Assembly: GCA_964430565.1 (NCBI GenBank) | Contig: CAYSFD010000030.1 | Span: 1 to 25,098, forward strand | Length of the DNA stretch: 25,098 nucleotides | Reading direction: 5' to 3' | From: VBDM01 sp964430565 | Lineage (GTDB): Bacteria > Pseudomonadota > Gammaproteobacteria > Burkholderiales > SG8-39 | Shown: one piece after another, positions 14,671 through 20,891 of the stretch | How positions within the stretch are numbered: position 1 is the stretch's first letter | How the letters are laid out: each line of letters begins with the position of its first letter | Notes under the pieces: model-generated | What the model was told of the DNA's origin: nothing | Seen by the model: the letters and a program-made list of their open reading frames with translations, nothing else | The model's database searches: none | Translations under genes and position numbers: made by a program

Positions 14671-15109
14671 CCGGCGCGTCGCCCGGGCCCCGCTCGGAAA
14701 GTGCGCGCCATTTGGCAGCCTCGGCGGCGTCGCGCCCGACGCCCACGCCTTTTTCGTACATCGTCGCCAGCGTCGCCTGCGATCCCGCCAGTCCCTGATC
14801 GGCGGCCAGCCTGAACCATCGGGCGGCCTCGGCGGCGTCGGCCCTGGTGCATTCGCCCTGGAAGTACATGAAGCCCAGGCCGTGCTGCGCGAGGGCATGG
14901 CCCTGCTCGGCGGCGGCGCGCATCCATTGGACCGCGATCGCGCAGTTCTTCACCATGCCCAACCCCACCTGCGCCATGATCGCGACGCGGTATTGCGCCT
15001 GCGGATCGCCGCGTTCCGCCAGCGGCTGCAGCAGTTGCATGGCGCGCGCGAACTCCTTCGCCTCGAAGGCGGCGATGCCGCTTGCCAGCTCCATATCCAA
15101 GCCTGACAT
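14660..15109 (-). CDS. Sel1-like repeat protein
   Basis: This 149-residue cytoplasmic protein is built of about three Sel1-type (SLR) repeats, each with the A-X-(Y/H)-X-L-G-X-(M/L)-Y core: ERGDPQAQYRVAIMAQVGLG, EQGHALAQHGLGFMYFQGE and DQGLAGSQATLATMYEKGVG. Sel1 repeats bind protein partners. I see no signal peptide. The gene converges on the 65-residue protein gene with an 11-base overlap of 3' ends, and its start shares a very short divergent region with the 202-residue gene, whose -35 element lies just within it. Confidence 0.85.
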   Translation of the reverse strand: MSGLDMELASGIAAFEAKEFARAMQLLQPLAERGDPQAQYRVAIMAQVGLGMVKNCAIAVQWMRAAAEQGHALAQHGLGFMYFQGECTRADAAEAARWFRLAADQGLAGSQATLATMYEKGVGVGRDAAEAAKWRALSERGPGDAPATS

Positions 15110-15131
15110 ATCGTGCTCCCGCGTCTATTAT
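15103..15131 (+). promoter_or_regulatory. Strong sigma-70 promoter predicted to give a leaderless mRNA
   Basis: CTGACA (15103-15108) and TATTAT (15126-15131) each match the consensus in five of six bases and are spaced by exactly 17. The expected start of transcription, six to eight bases after the -10, falls on or next to the ATG at 15139, and no Shine-Dalgarno is present. The -35 box overlaps the start codon of the divergent Sel1 gene. Confidence 0.6.
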
Positions 15132-15138
15132 CCTTGAC

Positions 15139-15747
15139 ATGGCCATCATCAGCAGCCGCCCTTCGGTGGCGCTCGTCAAGACTCGCTGGCGCAAGAAGGG
15201 GGCGCGCACGCTCGCCGAGCGCGCAGGCGTGATCGGGGCGAACGTGTGGAAGATCTCGACCGAGATCTTCAAGCACATGGAAAAGGAAGGATTCCGCTTC
15301 GGCTCGGACCGGCTGGTGACCGACGTGCTCGCCGAGTTCATCGCTTTTCTCGTTCAGCTCACCGACCGCGCGGTATACGGCAAGCTGAGCGAGGCCGACC
15401 GCGCTGCGCTCATCGGCGAAGTCGTCCGCCACCTGGCGGCGACCATGGAAAACAATCAACGCGACCTCCTCGGGCCCGGGGAATACCGCAAACCCTTTAT
15501 CGACCTGCTCAATACCCGCTTCGGCGAGTACGCCCTCTTCGAGTACGCCGGCGCAACGCCGGGCTATCCCTGCCTGCGGTTTTTCGCCACCAAGGTGTCC
15601 GATGCCATGGCGAGCGGCGACAACAAGTGGGTGGTCGAGCAGATGATGGACATCGAGGCGCCGGAAATGGTGAGCCTGGTCAAGAAGCTGGTCGAGCAGA
15701 CGGTGGAAGCAGCGATTCCACCGCCGCCTCCCGTGCAGCCGGGTTGA
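15139..15747 (+). CDS. Conserved 202-residue protein of unknown function
   Basis: I cannot name this protein. It starts MAIISSRPSVALVKTRWRKK and is mostly helical. A DNA-binding-like N-terminal stretch (RTLAERAGVIGANVWKISTEIF) is followed by helices and an aromatic segment (YALFEYAGATPGYPCLRFFATKV). The end is proline-rich (IPPPPPVQPG). It has no signal peptide. The chosen ATG follows a very good promoter with no room for a leader; the frame is open 57 bases upstream but that would run through the promoter. Its 3' end overlaps the convergent Sfum_1244-type gene by 68 bases. Confidence 0.75.
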   Translation: MAIISSRPSVALVKTRWRKKGARTLAERAGVIGANVWKISTEIFKHMEKEGFRFGSDRLVTDVLAEFIAFLVQLTDRAVYGKLSEADRAALIGEVVRHLAATMENNQRDLLGPGEYRKPFIDLLNTRFGEYALFEYAGATPGYPCLRFFATKVSDAMASGDNKWVVEQMMDIEAPEMVSLVKKLVEQTVEAAIPPPPPVQPG

Positions 15748-16723
15748 GCACGAGCAGCCCGCGCGCGCACTCCAGCCAGCGCTCCTTTCCTTCGCGCACG
15801 ACCTGCCACAGCCGGTCCTGAGCGCCGCAGCGCAGAAAGTGCTCGTAGGCGTCCAGCGCCTGCGGGAACAGCTGGCGGCGCGGGGCATCGAAGGTGGCGA
15901 AATAGAAATGCAGCGCCGGCAGGTTGTCGCGCTCGAGCAGCCCCGGCAGCGTCGACAGGCAATCGGCAAGGAGGTCGCGCACGGCGCGCGCGACCGGCTC
16001 GCCGCGCGTGCGCGACACCGACAGCGCCATTTCGCCCCAGGCCTCGCCGAGCAGCTCGCCCGCCATCGCCTCGCCGAGCTCGTGCAGGATCATGGTTTCC
16101 ATCTCGTTGTCGGCCATGCGCTGCAACGCCGCTTCCGTGTCGGCGACGAAGTCGTAGCTCGCCAGGGCGCGCGCCATGGCGTTGCCCTGCTTGCGCCACT
16201 GGTATTCCTCGATCTTCTCCCACAGGGTGCGGCGCACCGACTCCACGCGCACGAAGATGGTCCGTCCCTGCAGCATCGCCGGGGGCGCGGCCAGCTCGCG
16301 CGCGTACTCGCAGGAAGAAATCCGGATCGTGAAGCCGGCGCGCTCCTCGACGCGCAGCAGCCGGCCGAGGAAGAACACCGGCTTGTGCCAGCGCCCATAG
16401 CCGGCGCTGTAGACGCAGCCCTGCGGCAGCAGCTCGCGGTTGGCGGCTTCGGCGTCGAACGGGTCGAGCTCTCCGCGCGCGAGCGGCAGCGGCGCGAACT
16501 CGTCGGCCTCGATGCGGTCCCACGCCTGCTCGCGCGCCTTCAGCCAGTCGCCCAGCTCGTCCTTGGGAAGGGTGCGCGCGAACGGCAGCTCGTTCTCCCA
16601 GCGGTAGTACTCGCGCATCTTCAGCAGGAAGGTGCACAGTCCATAGTCGCCCGCATGGCGCGCATCGGAGATGTCGCAGTTGCGCTGCACCACGCTCGTG
16701 AGTTGCGGAAGATTGCGCATCAT
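15680..16723 (-). CDS. Sfum_1244-family protein
   Basis: This 347-residue protein belongs, as far as I recognise, to the uncharacterised Sfum_1244 family found near sulfur-oxidation genes. The N-terminus (MMRNLPQLTSVVQRNCDISD, ARHAGDYGLCTFLLKMREYYRWE) and YSAGYGRWHKPVFFLG are the distinctive parts. An acidic His-containing helix (METMILHELGEAMAGELLGE) recalls a metal-binding HExxx arrangement but is not a full HExxH. It has no signal peptide. Two ATGs are adjacent (16723, 16720). No Shine-Dalgarno is visible and a TATATA element lies ten to fifteen bases upstream, so the leader is very short. The 3' end overlaps the 202-residue gene. Confidence 0.75.
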   Translation of the reverse strand: MMRNLPQLTSVVQRNCDISDARHAGDYGLCTFLLKMREYYRWENELPFARTLPKDELGDWLKAREQAWDRIEADEFAPLPLARGELDPFDAEAANRELLPQGCVYSAGYGRWHKPVFFLGRLLRVEERAGFTIRISSCEYARELAAPPAMLQGRTIFVRVESVRRTLWEKIEEYQWRKQGNAMARALASYDFVADTEAALQRMADNEMETMILHELGEAMAGELLGEAWGEMALSVSRTRGEPVARAVRDLLADCLSTLPGLLERDNLPALHFYFATFDAPRRQLFPQALDAYEHFLRCGAQDRLWQVVREGKERWLECARGLLVLNPAAREAAVESLLPPSARPAS

Positions 16724-16740
16724 GGTGGGGCGTATATACT
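16713..16740 (+). promoter_or_regulatory. Promoter with palindromic -10 for the tandem-TusA gene
   Basis: TTGCGC (16713-16718) and TATACT (16735-16740) are spaced by 16 and point to the tandem TusA gene. The -10 lies in GTATATAC (16732-16739), a perfect palindrome that also reads as a TATA box toward the divergent Sfum_1244-type gene. One TATA core may therefore serve both directions in the 48-base space. Confidence 0.4.
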
Positions 16741-16771
16741 CGCTCTAGCATCGCAAGGCTCGCTCGCCGGT

Positions 16772-17260
16772 ATGGCCAAGACAACCCGTCCCAAGCCGCA
16801 CGTCACGCTCGACATGAAGGGCGCGGCCTGCCCCGGTCCGCTGCTCGGCGCCAAGAGGGTGCTCGACGAGCTGCTCGCGGGAGAAGTGCTGTTGCTGATT
16901 TCCGATTGTCCCGCAACCAAGGACGACCTGCATTCCTGGCCCAAGTACGCCGACGTCGAGATCCTGAAAACCGCGAAATTGGCGCAAGGCGGGACCGGGT
17001 ATTACATTCGCAAGGGCAAAGCCCGGCGCATGTCTCCCAACGCCGTGCTCGACATGCGCGGCGCCACCTGCCCCGGCCCCATCGTGGAGGCGAAGAAGCT
17101 GCTCAACGGCATGCGCAAAGGCGAAGTGCTGCAGCTCGTCAGCAACTGCACAGGCATCAGGGCGGACGTGCGCAGCTGGGTGAAGGCGACCGGCCTGGAA
17201 CTGGCCGATGCCCGGGAAAGCGCGCCCGGCGAATACGTGTTCCACATCCGCAAGTGTTGA
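16772..17260 (+). CDS. Tandem TusA-TusA sulfur-carrier fusion
   Basis: This 162-residue protein contains two complete TusA-like domains in one reading frame. Domain 1 has Cys20 in GAACPGPLLGAKRVL and a second Cys46; domain 2 starts near residue 87 and has Cys100 in GATCPGPIVEAKKLL. Cys-Pro-X-Pro is the persulfide-carrying motif of TusA. Both domains keep it, so the protein may hold or pass two sulfurs. No stop codon or frameshift separates them. The frame stays open far upstream through the opposite-strand gene, but the ATG at 16772 behind the promoter is the likely start. It precedes a DsrC homologue by 30 bases, probably as an operon. Confidence 0.88.
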   Translation: MAKTTRPKPHVTLDMKGAACPGPLLGAKRVLDELLAGEVLLLISDCPATKDDLHSWPKYADVEILKTAKLAQGGTGYYIRKGKARRMSPNAVLDMRGATCPGPIVEAKKLLNGMRKGEVLQLVSNCTGIRADVRSWVKATGLELADARESAPGEYVFHIRKC

Positions 17261-17290
17261 TGCGGGTTTCGCGCCCGGGAGGATTGTGAC

Positions 17291-17659
17291 ATGACGAGCC
17301 TGATGGACGAGATCGTCAGCGGCGGAAGCGACGCCGAAAAGAACCCCCTATTCCCTCATTCGCCAGCGGGCTGGACGCCAGCGCTCGCGGCTGAGTCGGC
17401 GCGGCGAGAAGGCGTGGAGCTCGGCGCGACACACTGGGACGCGCTTCGCGCCCTGCAGGAGTACTGCGCGCGCCACGAAGCGACCGCCGTCAATCTGCGC
17501 GAGCTGCACGACGCACTCGACGAGAAGTTTCATCGCCACGGCGGCATCCGGCATCTCTATCTGCTCTTTCCCGGCGGGCCGGTGGCCCAAGGCTGCCGGA
17601 TTGCGGGGCTCAAGGCGCCGGCGGGCGCCATCGACAAGGGATTCGGCAGCGTCGCCTGA
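17291..17659 (+). CDS. Divergent DsrC-family protein with a single arm cysteine
   Basis: This 122-residue protein is a distant DsrC homologue. THWDALRALQEYCARH and IRHLYLLFPGGPVAQGCRIAGLKAP align with the DsrC core and arm. Cys102 takes the place of the upstream arm cysteine; the position eleven residues later is Ala, and the tail is longer and altered (GAIDKGFGSVA). The N-terminus is also unusual (MTSLMDEIVSGGSDAEKNP) and lacks the first DsrC strands. A GGGAGGA ribosome site is present. It follows the tandem TusA gene, so the pair may act together as carrier and acceptor or regulator. Confidence 0.8.
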   Translation: MTSLMDEIVSGGSDAEKNPLFPHSPAGWTPALAAESARREGVELGATHWDALRALQEYCARHEATAVNLRELHDALDEKFHRHGGIRHLYLLFPGGPVAQGCRIAGLKAPAGAIDKGFGSVA

Positions 17660-17691
17660 CTGTCACGGCCTCGCCGCCCGGCGCAACGGAG

Positions 17692-17919
17692 TTACTTGCG
17701 TCTGAGGAAAACAATGAACTCCTTGTTCGCCTCGGACTGCGACAGGAGTTCGTTGCCCGTCTGTTTGGAAAAAGCCTGAAAATCCCTCACCGAGCCCGGA
17801 TCGGTCGCGACGATCTTCAGCACCTGCCCGGACTGCATGTCGTTGAGCGCCTTCTTCGCCTTCAAAATGGGAAGCGGGCAGTTGAGCCCGCGGGCATCAA
17901 GTTCTTTATCGAAGTTCAT
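17692..17919 (-). CDS. tusA: TusA, single-domain sulfur carrier
   Basis: This 75-residue protein, MNFDKELDARGLNCPLPILK at its start, carries the TusA Cys-Pro-Leu-Pro motif with Cys14. It is full length for the family and ends EFIVFLRRK. In sulfur oxidizers TusA takes persulfide sulfur from a rhodanese and passes it to DsrE2 and DsrEFH. It lies 34 bases downstream of the CsoR-like repressor gene on the same strand and is probably co-transcribed. No rhodanese gene is seen next to it, unlike the common rhd-tusA-dsrE2 arrangement. Confidence 0.93.
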   Translation of the reverse strand: MNFDKELDARGLNCPLPILKAKKALNDMQSGQVLKIVATDPGSVRDFQAFSKQTGNELLSQSEANKEFIVFLRRK

Positions 17920-17953
17920 GTGGGAGTCCAGGCATCCATGTAAGTGAGAGTCA

Positions 17954-18229
17954 TTACCCGAATCGCGCGAGCAGCTCGGCGACCCTGCCGGCGCGCTCGG
18001 TGCGCGCCTGGTTCCCCGCCGGGGGCTCCTGCCGGATCATGCACGACACCATTTCGTAGAAGGCCCGATCGAGCGCCTTACGCGCCGCAGCAAGCTGCTG
18101 CGCAATGTCCTCGCAGGGTTCGTCCTCGCCGATCATGCGTCGCACCGCGTGCACCTGGCCTTCGATGCGCGCGAGGCGCGCGTCCATCGCCTTCTTCGAT
18201 TCGGCATCATGCATTGCCGGTTCGCTCAT
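17954..18229 (-). CDS. CsoR/CstR-family repressor with unusual cysteine spacing
   Basis: This 91-residue protein is a DUF156 (CsoR/RcnR/CstR) all-helical repressor: ARIEGQVHAVRRMIGEDEPC, then EDIAQQLAAARKALDRAFYE. Cys39 is the conserved first sensor residue. The copper ligands His and Cys that follow 25 and 29 residues later in CsoR are Met and Glu here, and instead a cysteine lies 24 residues after (Cys63, EMVSCMI). A dithiol sensor for persulfide or another sulfur species, like CstR, is more plausible than copper. The frame is open far upstream, but the ATG at 18229 gives the normal family length. It is divergent from the DsrE2-like gene. Confidence 0.85.
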   Translation of the reverse strand: MSEPAMHDAESKKAMDARLARIEGQVHAVRRMIGEDEPCEDIAQQLAAARKALDRAFYEMVSCMIRQEPPAGNQARTERAGRVAELLARFG

Positions 18230-18235
18230 GTCGCG

Positions 18236-18265
18236 AATATACACCACCGGGTATGTGTCTGCCAA
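18236..18265 (-). promoter_or_regulatory. Promoter of the CsoR-like gene, predicted leaderless
   Basis: On the minus strand, TTGGCA (18260-18265) and TATATT (18236-18241) are spaced by 18 and each match the consensus in five of six bases. The start of transcription should fall at or within two bases of the ATG at 18229, and there is no Shine-Dalgarno. This is the second such arrangement in the window. Confidence 0.55.
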
Positions 18266-18329
18266 TTCCCCTATGATGCAACGCCACATAAGCAAAACTC
18301 CGGATGCCATCAGAGGAACTTTCTTGTAC

Positions 18330-18346
18330 ATACTCCTGTAGAGTAT
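18330..18346. promoter_or_regulatory. Inverted repeat, candidate operator of the CsoR-like repressor
   Basis: ATACTC-CTGTA-GAGTAT is a perfect six-base inverted repeat with a five-base spacer, 25 bases before the DsrE2-like start. Its TACT/AGTA ends resemble RcnR-type operators of the same repressor family. TTGTAC (18324-18329) lies beside it, so the repeat probably overlaps the promoter. Binding by the divergent repressor is inferred. Confidence 0.5.
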
Positions 18347-18370
18347 TACTTTTCTGACGAGGAGTCGACT

Positions 18371-18967
18371 ATGTCCGATCCAACCGACCTGGACCGTCTG
18401 ATCAACGAGCGCCTCGACGCGCTGCTGCCGAAGAAGCTCGCCGAGTTGCGCGAGAAGCAGACGGCGTCCATGACCATCATCGCGACCAAGGGCACGCTCG
18501 ACTGGGCGTACCCGCCTTTCATCCTGGCTTCGACCGCCGCGGCGCTGGGCTGGAACGTGTCCATGTTCTTCACGTTCTACGGCCTCGGCCTGCTGAGAAA
18601 AGACATCAGCGACCTGAAGATCAGCCCGCTCGGCAACCCGGGCATGCCGATGAAGATGCCCTTCGGACCGGAGTGGTTCAAGAGCATCAACTGGAACATC
18701 CCGAACGCCGTGCAGGGCGTCGTGCCGGGCTTCGAGAACATGGCCACCATGCTCATGAAGCAGACCATCCACAACAAGGGCGTGGCCGGCATCGAGGAGT
18801 TGCGCACAGCGTGCATCGAGGGCGGTGTGAACCTGATCGGCTGCCAGATGACCGTCGACCTGTTCGGCTACAAGCCCGAAGATTTCATCGTCGAAGTGAA
18901 GGAGTACTGCGGTGCCGCGACGTTCCTGCCGATGGCGCGCGACGCGGACGTGAGCCTGTTCATCTGA
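18371..18967 (+). CDS. dsrE2: DsrE2-like DsrE/DsrF-family sulfurtransferase
   Basis: This 198-residue protein starts MSDPTDLDRLINERLDALLP. A charged helix (KKLAELREKQ) precedes the DsrE-like fold (MTIIATKGTLDWAYPPFILA) and a hydrophobic stretch (STAAALGWNVSMFFTFYGLGLL). Cys148 (RTACIEGG) and Cys158 (IGCQMTVDLFGY) are candidate persulfide sites, with Cys180 further on. DsrE2 is a membrane-associated sulfur carrier that works with TusA in sulfur oxidizers. A GAGGAG site precedes the ATG. It is divergent from the CsoR-like repressor and tusA, and precedes the porin by 10 bases. The frame is open upstream but crosses the operator. Confidence 0.87.
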   Translation: MSDPTDLDRLINERLDALLPKKLAELREKQTASMTIIATKGTLDWAYPPFILASTAAALGWNVSMFFTFYGLGLLRKDISDLKISPLGNPGMPMKMPFGPEWFKSINWNIPNAVQGVVPGFENMATMLMKQTIHNKGVAGIEELRTACIEGGVNLIGCQMTVDLFGYKPEDFIVEVKEYCGAATFLPMARDADVSLFI

Positions 18968-18977
18968 GGAGAAAATC

Positions 18978-20225
18978 ATGAGAAAGATACTGCTCGCCGC
19001 GGCCTGCGCCGCGGCACTCGCGCCGTGCGCGGCGCTCGCCACCACCGGCTATTTCTCGCACGGCTACGGCATCAAGGCCAAGGCGACGGGCGGCGTCGGC
19101 ATCGCGCTGCCGCAGGACTCGCTCGCCGCCGCGTCCAACCCCGCCGGCATGGCGTGGGTCGGCGACAGGCTCGACCTGGGGGTGGACTGGTTCAAGCCCG
19201 ACCGGGGCGCCGAGATCACCGGCAACGGTGCCGGCATGAACGGCACATACGACGGCAACGGCACGGCGAGCTTCCTCATCCCGGAGTTCGGCTACAACCG
19301 CAGGCTGGACCCGAACTTCTCGCTTGGAGTCTCGGTGTACGGCAACGGCGGCATGAACACCACCTACGAGACAAATCCGTTTGCCGCGATCGGGGGCACG
19401 GGCGAGGCGGGCGTCGACCTGAGTCAGCTGTTTATCGCTCCGACGCTCGCGTGGAAGAGCGGCGACCACTCCTTCGGAATATCCCTCAATCTCGCGTATC
19501 AGCGCTTCGAAGCGAACGGCCTGCAGCCGTTCACCGCCGCCTCTTCAAGCCCGGGCAATGTCACCAACCAGGGCTACGACAGTTCCACGGGCTACGGCGT
19601 GCGCATCGGCTGGATGGGACAGGTCGTGCCCTCCGTCACGCTCGGCGTTACGTATCAGACGAAGACGAAAATGGGCAAGTTAGAGAAGTACCAGGGCCTG
19701 TTCGCCAACCAGGGGGAATTCGACATTCCGGAGAACTACGGGGCCGGATTCGCCTGGAAGGCGACTCAGGAGCTGACGATCGCGGGTGACGTCGTGCGCA
19801 TCAACTACAACGATATCCCGGCGGTCGGCAACACCGCGGACTGCCTGTTCGCGGGCGCTTGCGCGCTGGGCAGCACCAACGGCCCCGGCTTCGGCTGGCA
19901 GAACACCACCGTGTACAAGCTCGGCGTCACGTACGATCTGAACCGGGAGTTCACGCTGCGCGGCGGCTTCGTCAAGCTGAAGCAGCCGATCCCGCAAAGC
20001 CAGACCTTCTTCAACATCCTCGCACCCGGCGTGGTGGAGAACCACCTTACCCTGGGCGCCACCTGGAAAACGGGGGGCAACGGCGAGTTGACCGCCGCCT
20101 ACATGCACGCCTTCGAGAAGAAGGTGAACGGCTCCGGCTCGATTCCGGCGGCATTCGGCGGCGGCGAGGCGAACCTGCGCATGAGCCAGGACTCCCTGGG
20201 CATCGCCTACGGCTGGAAATTCTAG
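18978..20225 (+). CDS. OmpP1/FadL/TodX-family outer membrane channel
   Basis: This 415-residue protein has a clear signal peptide (MRKILLAAACAAALAPCAALA) with mature start near TTGYFSHGYG, the FadL-type N-terminus that plugs the barrel. GGVGIALPQDSLAAASNPAGMAWVG is the conserved FadL N-terminal region. Alternating beta strands follow, and the protein ends in Phe (GIAYGWKF), as outer membrane barrels do. FadL channels take up hydrophobic compounds. It lies ten bases after the DsrE2-like gene with a GAGGAG site and is probably co-transcribed, which suggests transport of a hydrophobic sulfur compound or sulfur chains. The substrate is not knowable from sequence. Confidence 0.92.
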   Translation: MRKILLAAACAAALAPCAALATTGYFSHGYGIKAKATGGVGIALPQDSLAAASNPAGMAWVGDRLDLGVDWFKPDRGAEITGNGAGMNGTYDGNGTASFLIPEFGYNRRLDPNFSLGVSVYGNGGMNTTYETNPFAAIGGTGEAGVDLSQLFIAPTLAWKSGDHSFGISLNLAYQRFEANGLQPFTAASSSPGNVTNQGYDSSTGYGVRIGWMGQVVPSVTLGVTYQTKTKMGKLEKYQGLFANQGEFDIPENYGAGFAWKATQELTIAGDVVRINYNDIPAVGNTADCLFAGACALGSTNGPGFGWQNTTVYKLGVTYDLNREFTLRGGFVKLKQPIPQSQTFFNILAPGVVENHLTLGATWKTGGNGELTAAYMHAFEKKVNGSGSIPAAFGGGEANLRMSQDSLGIAYGWKF

Positions 20226-20234
20226 CGCTGCCGC

Positions 20235-20663
20235 TCACCGCGTGAGGCCGAGCGCCTCGCGCGCGATCCCGTCGAGCAGTGTCTCGACCTCTTTCAGCGC
20301 CGCCTTGGACGCCGCGGAGCCGTCCGGGCGCCAGGGGCGCCGGTACGAGACGACGACCTTTGCCGGCTCCCGCACCGTAGCGTAAACCATCATGCTGTAC
20401 GGGCACTGCGATGCGTTCGCCGGGTCCGCTTCCATGGTCTTGCGCGACAAGACGGCGCTGCAGAAGACGAACGCCTGCGCGTCCGCGTAGAGCTTGCGCG
20501 CCGAGCCGACGTCCTTGCCGGTGCGCTCCAGCATGCGGTTGACGAACGACTGGTAGTCGATGACCAGACCCTTCGCCTCGATGGCGAGCTTGAGATCGTC
20601 GCGCACGTCCTCGAACTTCGCTTTCTTTGAATAAGCCACTACGGGATGCGAGTCGGCCGACAT
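20235..20663 (-). CDS. DUF302-domain protein
   Basis: This 142-residue cytoplasmic protein, without signal peptide, matches the DUF302 fold: FEDVRDDLKLAIEAKGLVIDY at the start and ANASQCPYSMMVYATVREP later, where the Cys-Pro pattern is typical. Two cysteines (FVFCSAV and SQCPYS) are present. DUF302 proteins have no established reaction but occur often near sulfur-oxidation genes. A strong AAGGAGG precedes the ATG. It converges on the porin gene with a nine-base gap and is divergent from the TauE operon. Confidence 0.85.
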   Translation of the reverse strand: MSADSHPVVAYSKKAKFEDVRDDLKLAIEAKGLVIDYQSFVNRMLERTGKDVGSARKLYADAQAFVFCSAVLSRKTMEADPANASQCPYSMMVYATVREPAKVVVSYRRPWRPDGSAASKAALKEVETLLDGIAREALGLTR

Positions 20664-20683
20664 TGGAAGAACCTCCTTCGTTC

Positions 20684-20695
20684 AGGCGATCGCCT
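20684..20695. promoter_or_regulatory. 12-base palindrome upstream of the DUF302 gene
   Basis: AGGCGATCGCCT is a perfect palindrome. It lies between a TATACT-like element (minus strand, about 20700-20706) and the DUF302 ribosome site, the position of a repressor operator near the start of transcription. Its GGCGAT half-site recurs at 20829-20834. Confidence 0.35.
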
Positions 20696-20826
20696 TATAG
20701 TATAGATGGCGGATGCCTCGACGAAGAAATGCCAGCACCGAGCCATCAGCGCCACGGTACGACCATATGCGGGCTCTATGGTTGCATAGCGGAAATTTGC
20801 GCACTCTCCACGTGTGTTCCCTCCCT

Positions 20827-20845
20827 GCGGCGATAGAATCGCCGC
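20827..20845. promoter_or_regulatory. Inverted repeat with embedded -10 upstream of the TauE operon
   Basis: GCGGCGAT-AGA-ATCGCCGC is a perfect eight-base inverted repeat with a three-base centre. TAGAAT, a good -10 hexamer, lies at 20834-20839 inside it, about 50 bases before the small membrane protein gene. A factor bound here would block the promoter. No convincing -35 is seen. The rest of the 228-base space (20664-20891) shows no gene that I can support. Confidence 0.45.
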
Positions 20846-20891
20846 GGAGAGTTCCCGGCTGGACCGAACCATTGCACTCGACACCGCATTC

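Noticed and set aside
15839..17260. A 473-residue version of the tandem TusA protein
   Set aside because: The upstream part is antisense to the Sfum_1244-type gene and precedes the promoter; only the part from 16772 has TusA domains.
17954..19045. A 363-residue version of the CsoR-like protein
   Set aside because: The extension runs through the divergent promoter region and antisense to the DsrE2-like gene; family length and the promoter support the start at 18229.
20684..20695. Cyanobacterial HIP1-type repeat (GCGATCGC)
   Set aside because: It occurs once here and the gene content is not cyanobacterial; a local operator is more sensible.
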